From Proteromonas lacertae (Eukaryota > Sar > Bigyra > Opalinata > Proteromonadidae), in contig NGBS01000302.1 in the NCBI GenBank assembly GCA_002245135.1, positions 103,018 to 167,017 of the forward strand: a stretch of DNA of 64,000 nt. The letters are read 5' to 3'. The notes below the pieces were generated by a model. That model was not told where the DNA came from and ran no database searches. It saw only the letters and a program-made list of their open reading frames with translations. Of this stretch, positions 24,117-34,634 are shown piece after piece. Position numbers and translations under genes: made by a program. Position 1 is the first letter of the stretch. The number at the start of each line of letters is the position of its first letter.

Positions 24117-25238
24117 TTACATAACTTCTGAAGCTTGATCACAGCTTGGTCCATAATAACCTCTAAAACATGTACATAATCCAGTATTAGTATCACAAAT
24201 ACCATTATTACTACAGGATGCAGGTGGTCTAATATAAGATACAGCATATGATATATCTGCTACTAAATTATCATCTATCATCTATTCTTGTCATTCCATG
24301 ATATCCTGTTGGGAAATTATGATTTGAATATTCTGGTACAGTCTTTAATACTTCATTATTTATTAATTCTACTTCATGTTGTCTTCCTGATATACCTACT
24401 CCAAACCAAATTGATATTGTAACTTCCAGTTAAATTCATCTTTATCTGTTGCACAATCTGTTGTAGTTTTACCATCTTCATTTTTACATTCAACTTGTAC
24501 ATCTTTTAAATTAATAACTGAATATGGTAATTTATTAATTGCTTCTTTCCATTCTGCTACATCTAAAGCATTCAAACTTATCAGTAAACCATTCTCTTCC
24601 AAATAAATCTCTAAATTTAGCATAAACCACATTACCTTTAATATATCACCATCTTTTACTGGTTTTAATGTAATAACTTGTGGTCCTTGTGTATCCAAAT
24701 CACAATCACTAGTAGGATAATAACCATAGGGACATTTCCTATATGAGCAATCTGGTCCAAAATAATTACTATCACATACACACACAAATGAGTAATCACT
24801 ATCTTGTTTTTGATCATTATAATAATTTAAATAAAATTTATCGGAATGAGCAACATCAACATATTGTACTGATGTGCATATACCATGATTAGAACAGTCG
24901 TTTGGACAGGATGTTCTTTGACAAGCTGTACCTTCAAATCCTGGATAACATTCACATAAACCAGTTTGTCTATTGCAGTTACCCTGACCTGAACATTCTT
25001 TGTGGATTGGTTCTCCATCTGGATTTACTCCTGAAGCAAATGTCACATCATAAGGACAAGTTCCTATTTTAAAAATATAATGATAAATAGCTAGAATACT
25101 TTGTGAACAGTCTCCAGCTATATAACCAGGATAACAAGTACAAGCTCCATTAGCACCACAAGTTCCATGTCCTGAACAAGAATTTGGACATGCGAATATT
25201 AGTGGGAGTATAACTAAAGCCAAGTATATATACTTCAT
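24117..25238 (-). CDS. Secreted EGF-repeat (tenascin-like) protein B
   Basis: Paralogue of the gene at 20388-21741. A signal peptide ('MKYIYLALVILPLIFAC') leads into EGF-like units 'CSGHGTCGANGACTCYPGY', 'CSGQGNCNRQTGLCECYPGF', 'CSNHGIC' to 'SFVCVCDSNYFGPDC', a middle domain, and a final 'CDTNTGLCTCFRGYYGPSC'. The first intron is 36 nt with no stop, so unspliced RNA stays in frame; splicing yields 'CSQRTCPYD', matching 'CSGRTCPFG' in protein A. Frame breaks occur near 24423 (one base in GG) and near 24287. It lies tail to tail with the nucleoredoxin-like gene. Probably extracellular or surface-bound; ligand unknown. Confidence 0.78.
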
Positions 25239-25414
25239 ATAAAAAAGTTATAATAAAAATTTGTTACGTTGCTTGTTTGGCTTGAGTAGGTAATTTACGC
25301 AAAATTACATTAAATGTGTAATTGGGATTTTAACAACAATAGAATGATGATTTTTATTTATATAATTCATTTTCAACATCAACAATTGGAAAATTATAAC
25401 AATTCTAAATTAAA

Positions 25415-26245
25415 TTATATCTGATACTTACTTAACCAATTTAAATCACAATCTTCTTTAATATTATTTGCTTCTATCAATATTTTATCCATATCAACTT
25501 CAGGTAATTTCTGTAAAAATGTAAATTGGGGAGTCTCTAATTCCATTAATTGATCTTTAAAATGGTCAATTAAAGCCAAACAGACAAACACATGCAATAC
25601 AATCACATCCTCCCAATTTGGTATTGAAAAATATGAATCAAATAATCTCAATATACAATTCAAAGGTAATTCTTTACATAATAAATACTTTAACCAACCA
25701 ACAATCCAGAATGAATCAACCATTTCTTCATCAAAATGATTGTATAGTTCAGGTTGTCTTGTTGGAAATAATACTGTGAAATAAGCTAACATTCTTTTAC
25801 CATATTTTTGAAATTCTTGGATTCTATCCATCAGTTCATTATAACATAATTCTATATTCATTGGATCTTGCATGCATTTTATAAATGGACAAGCTATATA
25901 TACTAAGTGAGGATTATAATCTAACTCAGAGTGTGAATTTAAATATTTCAATGCAACTTTTTCAATTATTAAATCACTACCAATTGGTAAATCATATAGT
26001 TTTTGGCATTTTTGAGCTTCTTTAATACAATTCAGTGTAATATCAAAATCTAAATCCAAATTTTCCAAATCATAATTTGGCACAACCTCATTTGCAGATT
26101 GCGTTGTTATTCCTAACAGTAACTTCCACACATTGCTTCTCAAACCTTCTGGAACTCCAAAATAGGATAATTCACGAAGTTTAGTAATGTTTATAAATGA
26201 ATCACCCTCTAACAAATACTGAAACTCTTCAGATGTTGCAGTCAT
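25415..26245 (-). CDS. TBC-domain protein without visible GAP catalytic residues
   Basis: An intronless 276-residue protein from the first ATG (26245). The TBC fold is indicated by 'FGVPEGLRSNVWKLLLGI' at the N-terminus, 'FWIVGWLKYLLCKELPLNC' and 'LRLFDSYFSIPNWEDV'. TBC proteins are usually GAPs for Rab GTPases, using an Arg in IxxDxxR and a Gln in YxQ. Here the corresponding stretches ('FDITLNCIKEAQK' and 'NPHLVYIACPFIKCM') lack both, so it is probably a non-catalytic or scaffolding TBC protein, as with TBC1D7 or TBC1D23. A specific orthologue cannot be named from sequence alone. Confidence 0.72.
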   Translation of the reverse strand: MTATSEEFQYLLEGDSFINITKLRELSYFGVPEGLRSNVWKLLLGITTQSANEVVPNYDLENLDLDFDITLNCIKEAQKCQKLYDLPIGSDLIIEKVALKYLNSHSELDYNPHLVYIACPFIKCMQDPMNIELCYNELMDRIQEFQKYGKRMLAYFTVLFPTRQPELYNHFDEEMVDSFWIVGWLKYLLCKELPLNCILRLFDSYFSIPNWEDVIVLHVFVCLALIDHFKDQLMELETPQFTFLQKLPEVDMDKILIEANNIKEDCDLNWLSKYQI

Positions 26246-26323
26246 CTCAATAAAAGAAAAAACATCTAACAATTGTTAATTGTCTAGAACTGTTTTTTAA
26301 TAAAAAGATATTTTTAGGAAGAA

Positions 26324-27203
26324 ATGAGTACAACTTTGAGCTCATCACAAGAGTATCTTGGAGATTTACAACCTACTCAACCATTATTGCAATACGAAAC
26401 AAGACATAGAGATAATCCTGGACCTGGATCATATGATATTCCTAGTTCAATTGCCAATAGAGAAGTATTAAGTCCTAGAAGAACAGAGGTATATTTTTTA
26501 ATATTTAATAATTCAATTTAGCCACAATGGAGTCATGAAAAAGCCAATAAAGATGATTATGAGAAAACATACATAGATAAGTTGCATCAAGACCATATGC
26601 CAAACAAAACAACCAAAAATTGTGATTTTCTACCAGAAAAAGCAGCTGATAGTTGTGCTCCTCAGAAAATATCCACAAAGAACAGTGAACCAATTTGGTC
26701 AATGGGGAAGGAAAGAAGAGAAGCAGTAGACAATAGATATCTATCACCAGATCAACAAAAACATATGGCAACAAGAAACACATCAAATGTAGATTATTTA
26801 CCTGAAATTAGTTCAATGGATAAGCAATGTTTAAGCACACTAGTAACAGAACCACGATTTAAACTAAACCATGCAGATAGATATGAATATGAAAATGTAT
26901 ATTTTTATTGTTTTATTTATCAAAATTCAATAGAGTTATATATCACCAGTTCATCAAGAAAAAATGCCAAAGAAAACTACAAAGAATGTTGATTTCATCT
27001 TAAAACCAGGTATAGGTAAGATGGTAGAAAGCAATAGGAAGACTTTACCTTGTTATGGTTTTGGTACTGCTAGACGTGATGCTAATAGTGCAATTCCTTT
27101 ACCTAGAATTAGATCACCAAGATCTTCGCCAAGATCTTCACCTCGTTCTTCACCGAAAGGATCTCCTCGATCTGCAAGGAATAATAATTCACCTAGAAAA
27201 TAA
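26324..27203 (+). CDS. Axonemal-type protein with repeated Y..P..Q..M..TTKNVDF motif
   Basis: Three exons (introns near 26488-26520 and 26898-26934). The N-terminus has a PG-rich unit ('DNPGPGSYDIPSS') like sperm-tail PG-rich repeats of microtubule-associated flagellar proteins. The body repeats one module three times: 'YIDKLHQDHMPNKTTKNCDF', 'YLSPDQQKHMATRNTSNVDY' and 'YISPVHQEKMPKKTTKNVDF'. The C-terminus is a basic 'RSSPRSSPRSSPKGSP' tail, possibly a phosphorylated microtubule-binding segment. It lies next to a second PG-rich protein in the same orientation. A microtubule inner or axonemal-surface role is inference from PG repeats and context. Confidence 0.68.
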
Positions 27204-27498
27204 ATGTATTTATTAAAAATATTGTTTTTATATGCTTTTGGTGTTGTTTAATCTTGAAATGAATAATGATTATCATTAATAATATTAAAAATGAAAATAT
27301 ATTGATAATAAAGCATGAATATAAATACTAGTAACCATTTATATAACCCAAATATCAACATATAAGCATAAAAACAAAAAAGAGTATTTTTGTCAATTTG
27401 ACCATTTTGACATGTTCGTTACTGTAATTTTAGGTAATTTATTAAAATGTTGAGAACTACAGGAAGCAAGTATATGGCTCCATATCTGAAATGAAGAA

Positions 27499-29257
27499 AT
27501 GGCTAATAGTACTCGACCTAGTAGTCCCAGTTGGAGTTTTGGAGGAGATGGAATAGATCGTAGTTTATGTGATGGTAAAGGCAGAGTATCATCATATTTG
27601 TATTATATCGCTAAATAGGCGCCTGGACCAGGACTATACTACAATGAAGAGAAACAAAACAGTCTTAATAAAAGCCCAAGTTACAGTCATCTAGGAGGCA
27701 AAGGTGATCGTGACAAGGCAGAAAGACTATACATGGGTAAATTAGCATTTGTTCCCTCCAAAGGACATTCCAGGTCCAAAGTATGATGTAAGTCTAAAAA
27801 ATGAAACACCATCTTTTTCATTTGGACCAAACACAAATACATCAAAAGAATTACTCACAAATAATAATATTAATAGTGATAAAGGAATTGGTGACAAAAT
27901 CGGACCAGGCAGTTATTATAGTAAAGCTGACTGTAGTTTTGGCAAATTACCACTTTCAACGAAGAAATATGATGGAACCTATGCATTTGGCAAAGATCCT
28001 AAACTAAAAGGACCAAGGAAAGAAGTCAATCCGGGATTTAGTCATAGTTATTATGATATTACTGTGAGTGTGAAAAAAGCACCAGGTTTTTCATTTGGAC
28101 CAAGCCCCAATAAAAGTAAAACAGAAATTAGAAAGCCATTAGATAGAATAAGGAAATATAGTCCAGCAGGTGAAGAATATATAAATAAACAGAAGAATTT
28201 AGGAAGACCAGTTTCCGCACCAGAGTTAAATAGAACAGGTAAATCAACAACCACCACAACTATAATAAATGATGATGATTTTGATGGTGTAAATTTACCA
28301 GAAAGAACAGGTAAAGAATATATTCCAAAATTCAAATTCGGTAGTGGAAAAAGATTTGAAGAAGACAGTTATCAACCACAAACTAAACAATTACCAAGAT
28401 TTACACCAGGACCCAAATATAATGTTCGTAAAGATTATAGAGAATTTAGTAATAAAACATTCAAATTTGGTACAGCAGAAGATAGATATTTAGATACTCA
28501 ATTAAAGAAAGTGAAAAGAGACAATTATCCATCTCCAGCTGACTATGATATAAATCATATTGAAAGAATTTATGAAGAAGATATGGAGAGATTAAGTAAA
28601 AATAATAGTCGAAGTAATAGCCGTAGTGGTAGTAGATCTAAGAGCAGAAAAGGAAGTCCAAACAAAGAAGAATATAAATCAACTTTAACAAGCAAAGAAC
28701 ATGCTGAAAAAGCAGGTGATCCATTTAATAATTTATTGTCCTTCAAATTAGGAAGTGGAACGAGAGATAGTTTTAGTCGATTATATTTCCCAGGTCCTTT
28801 GAATAATGCTGAACCTGTATCACCTGGACCACAATATAAACTACCAGATGATCCACAATCACCAAGCTGGAGCTTTGGTGGATTAGGAATTGACAGATCT
28901 ATGATAATGAAGACAGCTGATAAGAATGGACCTATCTACGATACTGCTAAGTATTCCACAATGTCTGAACATGAGAAAGGTGATGTGAATCGTCTTGCAT
29001 ATATACCTGGTGGTGATTTTACTAAAGGTAGTAATAATGCTGGGATTTATACACCTGGACCACTTAATCAAGTTGAACCTTGTAAATTTAGTCCTGGTCC
29101 TCTTTATAATCCTGGTCCTATCAGAGATACTCGAACATTTGTCTTTGGTACTGGACCGAAGACAATTCCATGGAAATTAGATCCTACTGTTGGTACTAGG
29201 ATTGATACTCCTGGACCTGCCAGTTATGATATTGAAAGATATCGAAAATGGCCTTAA
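27499..29257 (+). CDS. Sperm-tail PG-rich repeat (STPGR/ODF3-type) protein
   Basis: Starts 'MANSTRPSSPSWSFGGDGID', then a 33-nt intron and about ten P-G-P-x-Y/F units: 'APGPGLYY', 'IPGPKYDV', 'KIGPGSYYS', 'TPGPKYNV', 'SPGPQYKLP', 'YTPGPLNQ', 'SPGPLYNPGP', 'DTPGPASYDI', many followed by 'FSFG' or 'FKFG'. This is the STPGR pattern of ciliary proteins such as ODF3/CIMAP, which bind doublet or cortical microtubules. The 'SPSWSFGG.GIDRS' opening recurs inside the protein near 28861, indicating internal duplication. One frame break lies between 'LYMGKL' and 'LFPPKDIPGPKYD' (about 27738-27750). Roughly 570 residues if joined. Confidence 0.8.
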
Positions 29258-29443
29258 AGAATTTAATTTACTTATGTTTTTAATACCATATTTATACAAG
29301 CGTAAATCATATTTATATATTATTATAATATAAGTTTGTTTGTGTTAGAATTAAAAAAAATCTACAAATTGGGGGTTTCAGACAATTGATCGAAAATTTT
29401 CAATCAAAATCTATAACTGAATTTTATTTTAAATGTTAATGGA

Positions 29444-30522
29444 ATGAGTATAATAAATCCTTCAACGTCTATTCACTACAGCTCTATAAAATCGAATAAT
29501 GTGTTGGAGCACCTAGGCTCCAATACAGTAATTACATTATCTAAGAATTTCTTCCCTTTAAAAGAATTGACACCAGTCATATTAACTCCAGCAGATCAGA
29601 AACGCAGCAGTAAGAAAAACAAATCTGTCAATAGCGGATCGCAACTATATAATGATTTAACCCATTCATCGGTGTATAAAAGAGTATTAATCAATAACGG
29701 AAACAGTATTACAAAGAATAAACGAACTGGATCTATGACTAAGATAGAGGCTGTGGTAAGACTTCAATCTTTTTTTAGAATGGTTAGAGTAATTAGAAAA
29801 TTCGAAGATAGAATAGCTCAATATACATCCGTTAGACATTTATTAATAATAGACACATTATCTCGGAGAGGAGACTGGCCTAAGACTGTCAAAACATTGG
29901 ATTACTTTAAAAGAAGTAGAATTAAAAAAGAGATAATGTCTTTATATCCTTTAGTAGAAATGTACAATAGTTTTGGAACTTTTAAAAAGCAAAAAGTAGT
30001 AATAATTAAATTCTTATTCTTATGTTTATTAAAGCAAGGTAGAGATACTATAACAGCTCATGATATTAGAATTTTATTAATTGATATTTTATGTACAGAT
30101 ATTCCTTATACAGATATTGAAGGAGCTCATGGTATTTTTTCAAGACCTCCTTATAATGGACAAGTGGATTTTCTACAATTTTATTCATGGTATGATCAAT
30201 TCTCTACTCAAATGGGTAAGAAAGTGTCAACATTTCAAATGGTATGTTTATATATTCAATTTTTTACAAATGTTCTAATAATTTATAGAAAATGAGAAAA
30301 TATCTAGGTTTCAATTTGCCAGATTACTTTATCATCAATTTTATACAATTGAAAAGTGCTTTTTATGATGTAGTTATTCAATTACACAAATATGATTCAA
30401 TTAGTAACGATATATTAAAATGCAAAGAATGCGGAATTATATTGAAGACATTTCGTTCTCTTATTAAACATACAGTTCAATGCCAGAAAAAAGCGCAATT
30501 AATTAAGAAAATAGTTACATAG
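29444..30522 (+). CDS. IQ/EF-like/C2HC family member 1
   Basis: First of eight paralogues. One 47-nt intron (30242-30288) leaves 343 residues. Order: disordered N-terminus, motif 'SQLYNDLTHSSVYKRVLINN', an IQ-like helix ('VVRLQSFFRMVRVIRKFEDR') predicted to bind calmodulin, 'SRRGDWPKTVKTL', a helical region 'FLFLCLLKQGRDTITAHDIR' and 'PPYNGQVDFLQFYSWYDQF' resembling a degenerate EF-hand pair, and a C-terminal C-x2-C-x12-H-x3-C knuckle ('LKCKECGIILKTFRSLIKH' then T-V-Q-C). EF loops lack the acidic ligands expected for calcium. No signal or membrane segment. Function unknown; calmodulin and zinc binding are inferred from motifs. Confidence 0.8.
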
Positions 30523-30707
30523 AATATTTATGTGTTAGATTAACTTATTTGTATATTAAATAGTCTGTCTGCTATGTTTTTGTTGTTGAAATTGTTTAAA
30601 AACAATCGAGAAACAGTGCTTTCTATTTTTTACGTTTTTAAAACCATTCACACTCAAGCCAAGTTTAGGATTTTTTTTATTTAAAAAAATAAGTGTTGTT
30701 TGATGTT

Positions 30708-31820
30708 ATGAAAAGTAAAATATCTGTAGATTCTAAAGTTTCACGGAGTGACGACCCTCAGTCAGGTTCTAAGACCCTTAGATCCATGTTTAGCAATAGA
30801 GTTATTCCTTTAACTTCTCCAAAGTCTCAGCAGTCACTGATGGAACGTCCTCCAGATAGTCCTAATCTCACCTGTGTTATGTCCCCACATGACGTGAAAG
30901 CCATTTATTGTCTTTCTCCTCAGTCACACACCAATTCTTTGTATAATGAATTAACAAGTCCAAAAACGTTCAGAAGACAGCTTTTGAGTATTGGTTCTCA
31001 ATCTTGTAGTAAGAGTACTATAATACCCAGAATGCCAAGAGATGTGGCTGTAGTAAAAATCCAGTCATATTGGAGAATGTGTTTGGTCATATTAGCAAGT
31101 AAGAAAAAGGAGTCTGATAGAGTGGTATGTTAATTATGATTAATTTATTGTAATAGGCTTTACGACACCAAATATTAGAAGATTGTTTGGCTAGAAAAGG
31201 TGATTGGCCAAATTTCATAGAAAATCCGAAGAAATATCTTTACTATTTTGGTAATAACCTCTCTAAAGAAATATATTTATTAGTAAAACATTTTTATGGT
31301 GAAAAAGTAACAGAAAAAGAAGAGCAAACGATTCTAAAGTTCTTTTTTAACTGTTTTTGTAAGAATAATTCCGATTCTTTAAGTGCTACCTCAATTAAGA
31401 AGTTATTGACAGGCGTGTTGTGTTTAACAGTACCTAATATCGATATTGATGGTCATAAATGGCATATTCTGCATGTCTCCTTACAACAATCATGTAGATT
31501 ATTTACAATTTTATAATTGGTTTATTAATTATAAGAAAAACACTCCGTTAAAACCAATGAAATGGGAATTAAAAATTTCTCGATTTTTTGGTTTTAATAT
31601 TGATGAAATATTCATGAATAATTTTCTAAAGTCAAAAAGTGCCTGTTATGATGCAATTGTTCAACTTAGAAAATATGATGAGTTAAATCCATCTGAAGTG
31701 AAATGTCCCGTGTGTAAAAAGAAAGGAAGAAATATAAGACATTTGATTAAACATATAAGTAGATGTAGAAGAAGAAAAGAAGATAATATTACTAAAATAT
31801 TTTCAAAAGGGATGATTTAG
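30708..31820 (+). CDS. IQ/EF-like/C2HC family member 2
   Basis: Same order as member 1: Ser/Pro-rich N-terminus, 'NSLYNELTSPKTFRRQLLSI', IQ-like 'VVKIQSYWRMCLVILASKKK', then a 32-nt intron immediately before 'ALRHQILEDCLARKGDWP', 'FFFNCFCKNNSDSLSATSIK', 'SPYNNHVDYLQFYNWF' and the knuckle 'VKCPVCKKKGRNIRHLIKH' plus I-S-R-C. One extra base in an AAA near 31456-31458 breaks the frame inside the conserved 'DGHNGIFCMSPYNN' block; exon lengths total one more than a multiple of three, consistent with a single-base insertion. Nothing else is damaged, so a sequencing indel is as likely as a pseudogene. Confidence 0.72.
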
Positions 31821-31987
31821 TGTTATGTATATAATAATGTGTATAAATATAGTGATAAGGATAATGGTATATATTTATTAATGATTAGTATAATTTATTG
31901 TATATTTTTAAGTTTAATTCATATAATCTTATTAATTTTAATTATAATGATATATATATTACTATTGGAACTGTTTTCTATGAATGG

Positions 31988-32006
31988 TATGCATGGAGCA
32001 TGCATA
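31988..32006. repeat. Inverted repeat TATGCATG-GAG-CATGCATA
   Basis: Perfect 8-bp arms around a 3-bp centre, downstream of member 2. It could be a protein-binding site or a small hair-pin; nothing else identifies it. Confidence 0.5.
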
Positions 32007-32089
32007 ATAAGAACATATAAAGAATTAAATGAGCTATTCATAATAACATATTGATTGTAATGAAAAAATTCAAAAAATGTAACTGACAA

Positions 32090-32109
32090 GGTTTGATGAT
32101 CATCAAACC
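32090..32109. promoter_or_regulatory. Perfect 20-bp palindrome upstream of family member 3
   Basis: GGTTTGATGATCATCAAACC is fully self-complementary and ends 23 bp before the ATG at 32133. A dimeric DNA-binding protein site is the simplest reading. No copy was noticed upstream of the other family members. Confidence 0.4.
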
Positions 32110-32132
32110 AAAAACCAAAAAATAACTACAAG

Positions 32133-33236
32133 ATGGAGATGCCTTGCCTAAACACTCCAGACTATGTAGAAAAAGAAATGTCATCGACGCATATGATCAA
32201 AAAATTATCAGGACTAAACATCGCTCTTTCTAGTACATCACTTCACAGAGTACCATCAAATCGATTCTGCACAAGCACATTATCTTTTGTATCGAATGGA
32301 TTGATAGCAGGATCTTCTTCAAATATTCCAACAGCACTTGTATCACCCAATAGCTTGCATTCAGCAGCTAGTTATAAAGATATGTGTAATCCTTTAGCAT
32401 GTCGTGCAGCATTGATGAGTTATGGAATACAAAGGGAAGTAGTTAAACATCATATTTTTACTCCAGAATACGCAGCTACAATGATTCAAAAGTGTTACAG
32501 GAGATATATTTTGAATTATCACATACGAAAGATGGAGAATGAGCGAATTAATACTCGACATGCTTTGAGTGAAGAAATCCTTCAAAGAAAAGGTGATTTT
32601 CCTTGTCCTGAAATATCAATACGTTATGTATTGCGATATAGAGAAAAAGTTAGACCTTTTATTGTAAAATTAGTTCGTCTTTTATTCACAAAGAATGTAT
32701 TATTATTATTATTTATATTAATTTTTAATTAGATTCGAATGACTGATGAAATGAGATTATTAAAATTCTTTTACAGTTGTTTTCTGAGTAACCGTGACAC
32801 ATTAGTAGATGATGAAATAGCTACATTATTAGTAGATATATTCTGCGTAAAAGGCAGTAGAAATAAATTTGTTGGTTCAAGTGGTATATTCAGTAATGAT
32901 CCATTTAATGGTGATAAAGTTGATTTTCAAAGTTTTTTTGGTTGGTTTAATAGACATAAATGTATGGCTGATATGCAATTATCCAATTTTAAACTGTGGA
33001 GGTTTGAAAGATTTGGTTGTTTTGGTGTTCCAACATTCTTTTTCGATAATTGTGTATTGTTAAGAGCAAGTTATTTTGATTTGGTTTTGCAGTTGAAGAA
33101 ATATGATGAAGTTAATCCAGGAATTTTCAACTGTGATATTTGTGGTTTAACGTTTTTGAAAATAAGAGATGCTATTAGACATCGGATATATTGTAGAGAG
33201 AAACATAAAACATGTAAACCAAAACCAAAAGAATAA
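32133..33236 (+). CDS. IQ/EF-like/C2HC family member 3
   Basis: One 36-nt intron (32697-32732) leaves exactly 356 codons. Motifs in order: 'AASYKDMCNPLACRAALMSY', a good IQ motif 'AATMIQKCYRRYILNYHIRK', 'LQRKGDFPCPEIS', 'FFYSCFLSNRDTLVDDEIAT', 'NDPFNGDKVDFQSFFGWF', 'CFGVPTFFFDNC' and the knuckle 'FNCDICGLTFLKIRDAIRH' plus R-I-Y-C. Ends in a Lys/Pro tail. Its intron position differs from that of member 2. Convergent with member 4 (145 bp apart). Confidence 0.82.
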
Positions 33237-33381
33237 TAGCATGTGTATAATAATTATTATGTAAATAATTTATTGACATTTTTTAGTTTTTATTTATATT
33301 ATTATTTGGTATGGGTTGATTATATAAAATAAAAATAAAAATAATGATAAAGAATAAAAGATTACTTAAATGATATTTTAT

Positions 33382-34490
33382 TTAATATTCTATTCTTTTA
33401 TTATTATTATTCCTGTGAAGATTTATAATATGCTTAGCAACATTCAATACTTTATAATCATTATAACTACAATAGGGACATTGGAAATCAGCAGGATTGA
33501 CTTTATCATATATATGTAATTGAAATACAACATCATACAATACACTTCTTAATTCAATGTAATTGTTAAAGAAATAAGGTGGAAAATTTGAATTTAAATA
33601 TTTCATTTTCATCTATTTATAATAATAATAAGTAATATATATATATATACAATTCTATATTTTGATATTTGTAAATTATGCGTAGTTTTATGTATTCTAA
33701 ACCAACCATAAAAATCCTGAAATGTGATTCTATTGAAATATGGAGATGCTATAAACTTATTGATTATTCCAATTTCATTATATTCACAACATAAAACATT
33801 TGATATAAAATTACTCACTTCATAAGCTGTTAAAGTATCTCTTTTCTTTGGTAATATACAACGAAATAAAAAGAATAAAATATTATATTCGTTTTCACAA
33901 TTATCATCACAGATTGATTCTATTAAATGTGCTAATTCACTTCTTAAGTCTTTATTATACAATTTTACTAAGAAAGGTAAATGAATATAACCTGGTTTAT
34001 CACCTTTACGAAGATACAATTCACTATTTAACGCTTTACGATAACTTTCTCGCTGTAAATACCTCATTTGAAAAATTCTATTTACTAAATGACGTCTAAC
34101 CACACTTTGCACTTTCACTATTTTTGGATCAGTTGTCTGAAGAATGTTTCGTATAGAATTCCTTTCTAGCCCTATTTGAAGCAATATTGGACGAAAATTC
34201 TTAGGATCAGTCATATAATCATATCCCGATTGTCTTACTCTGGGAGTTGACATAATACGACGAGAGCTCTGCCTAATTGACCTTAAAGGACTATTTATAA
34301 CAGTTTTTGGTACAGAATATGCTCTTCTGGGTGAACTTTCGCATTTTAATATACTGATAGCTCTATCTCGAGGTTCTAATTGGGAACTGCAAAGAGAAGT
34401 AAAATTATTCTTCATGGAGCTATTTTTGGTTTCATTAATAGGGACAGAGCCTGGAAGAACTGATGAATCATTTTCAATTGACCTACTCAT
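33382..34490 (-). CDS. IQ/EF-like/C2HC family member 4
   Basis: One 38-nt intron (about 33613-33650), placed like that of member 1, leaves 356 residues. Motifs: 'QSGYDYMTDPKNFRPILLQI', degenerate IQ 'KIVKVQSVVRRHLVNRIFQM', 'YLRKGDKPGYIHLP', 'FLFRCILPKKRDTLTAYEVS', 'SPYFNRITFQDFYGWF', 'NFPPYFFNNYIELRSVLYDV' and a zinc finger whose last ligand shifted: 'FQCPYCSYNDYKVLNVAKH' followed by I-I-N-L-H, i.e. C2H2 rather than C2HC. Reading frame intact. Confidence 0.8.
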
Positions 34491-34634
34491 CGCTTTACCA
34501 TCAAATTTAATTTTAAAATTAATCTATTTAGCTTGTGCAAAGTTTGAGTAATTCAGTTATTTTTTTTTATTTTGACAAAAATAGTAAAAGTATATAAAAT
34601 GTACTATACATATTAAAATTAAAAAAAAATCATC

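Larger units (their letters stand above)
31821..32132. other. Intergenic spacer between family members 2 and 3 with two perfect inverted repeats
   Basis: Contains a very AT-rich hydrophobic reading frame without an ATG at its head (31839-32054), judged non-coding, and the palindromes at 31988-32006 and 32090-32109. Confidence 0.55.

Noticed and set aside
31839-32054. Hydrophobic 71-codon ORF downstream of family member 2
   Set aside because: No ATG at its head, extreme AT-driven Ile/Leu/Tyr content and no similarity to neighbours; typical of AT-rich spacer.
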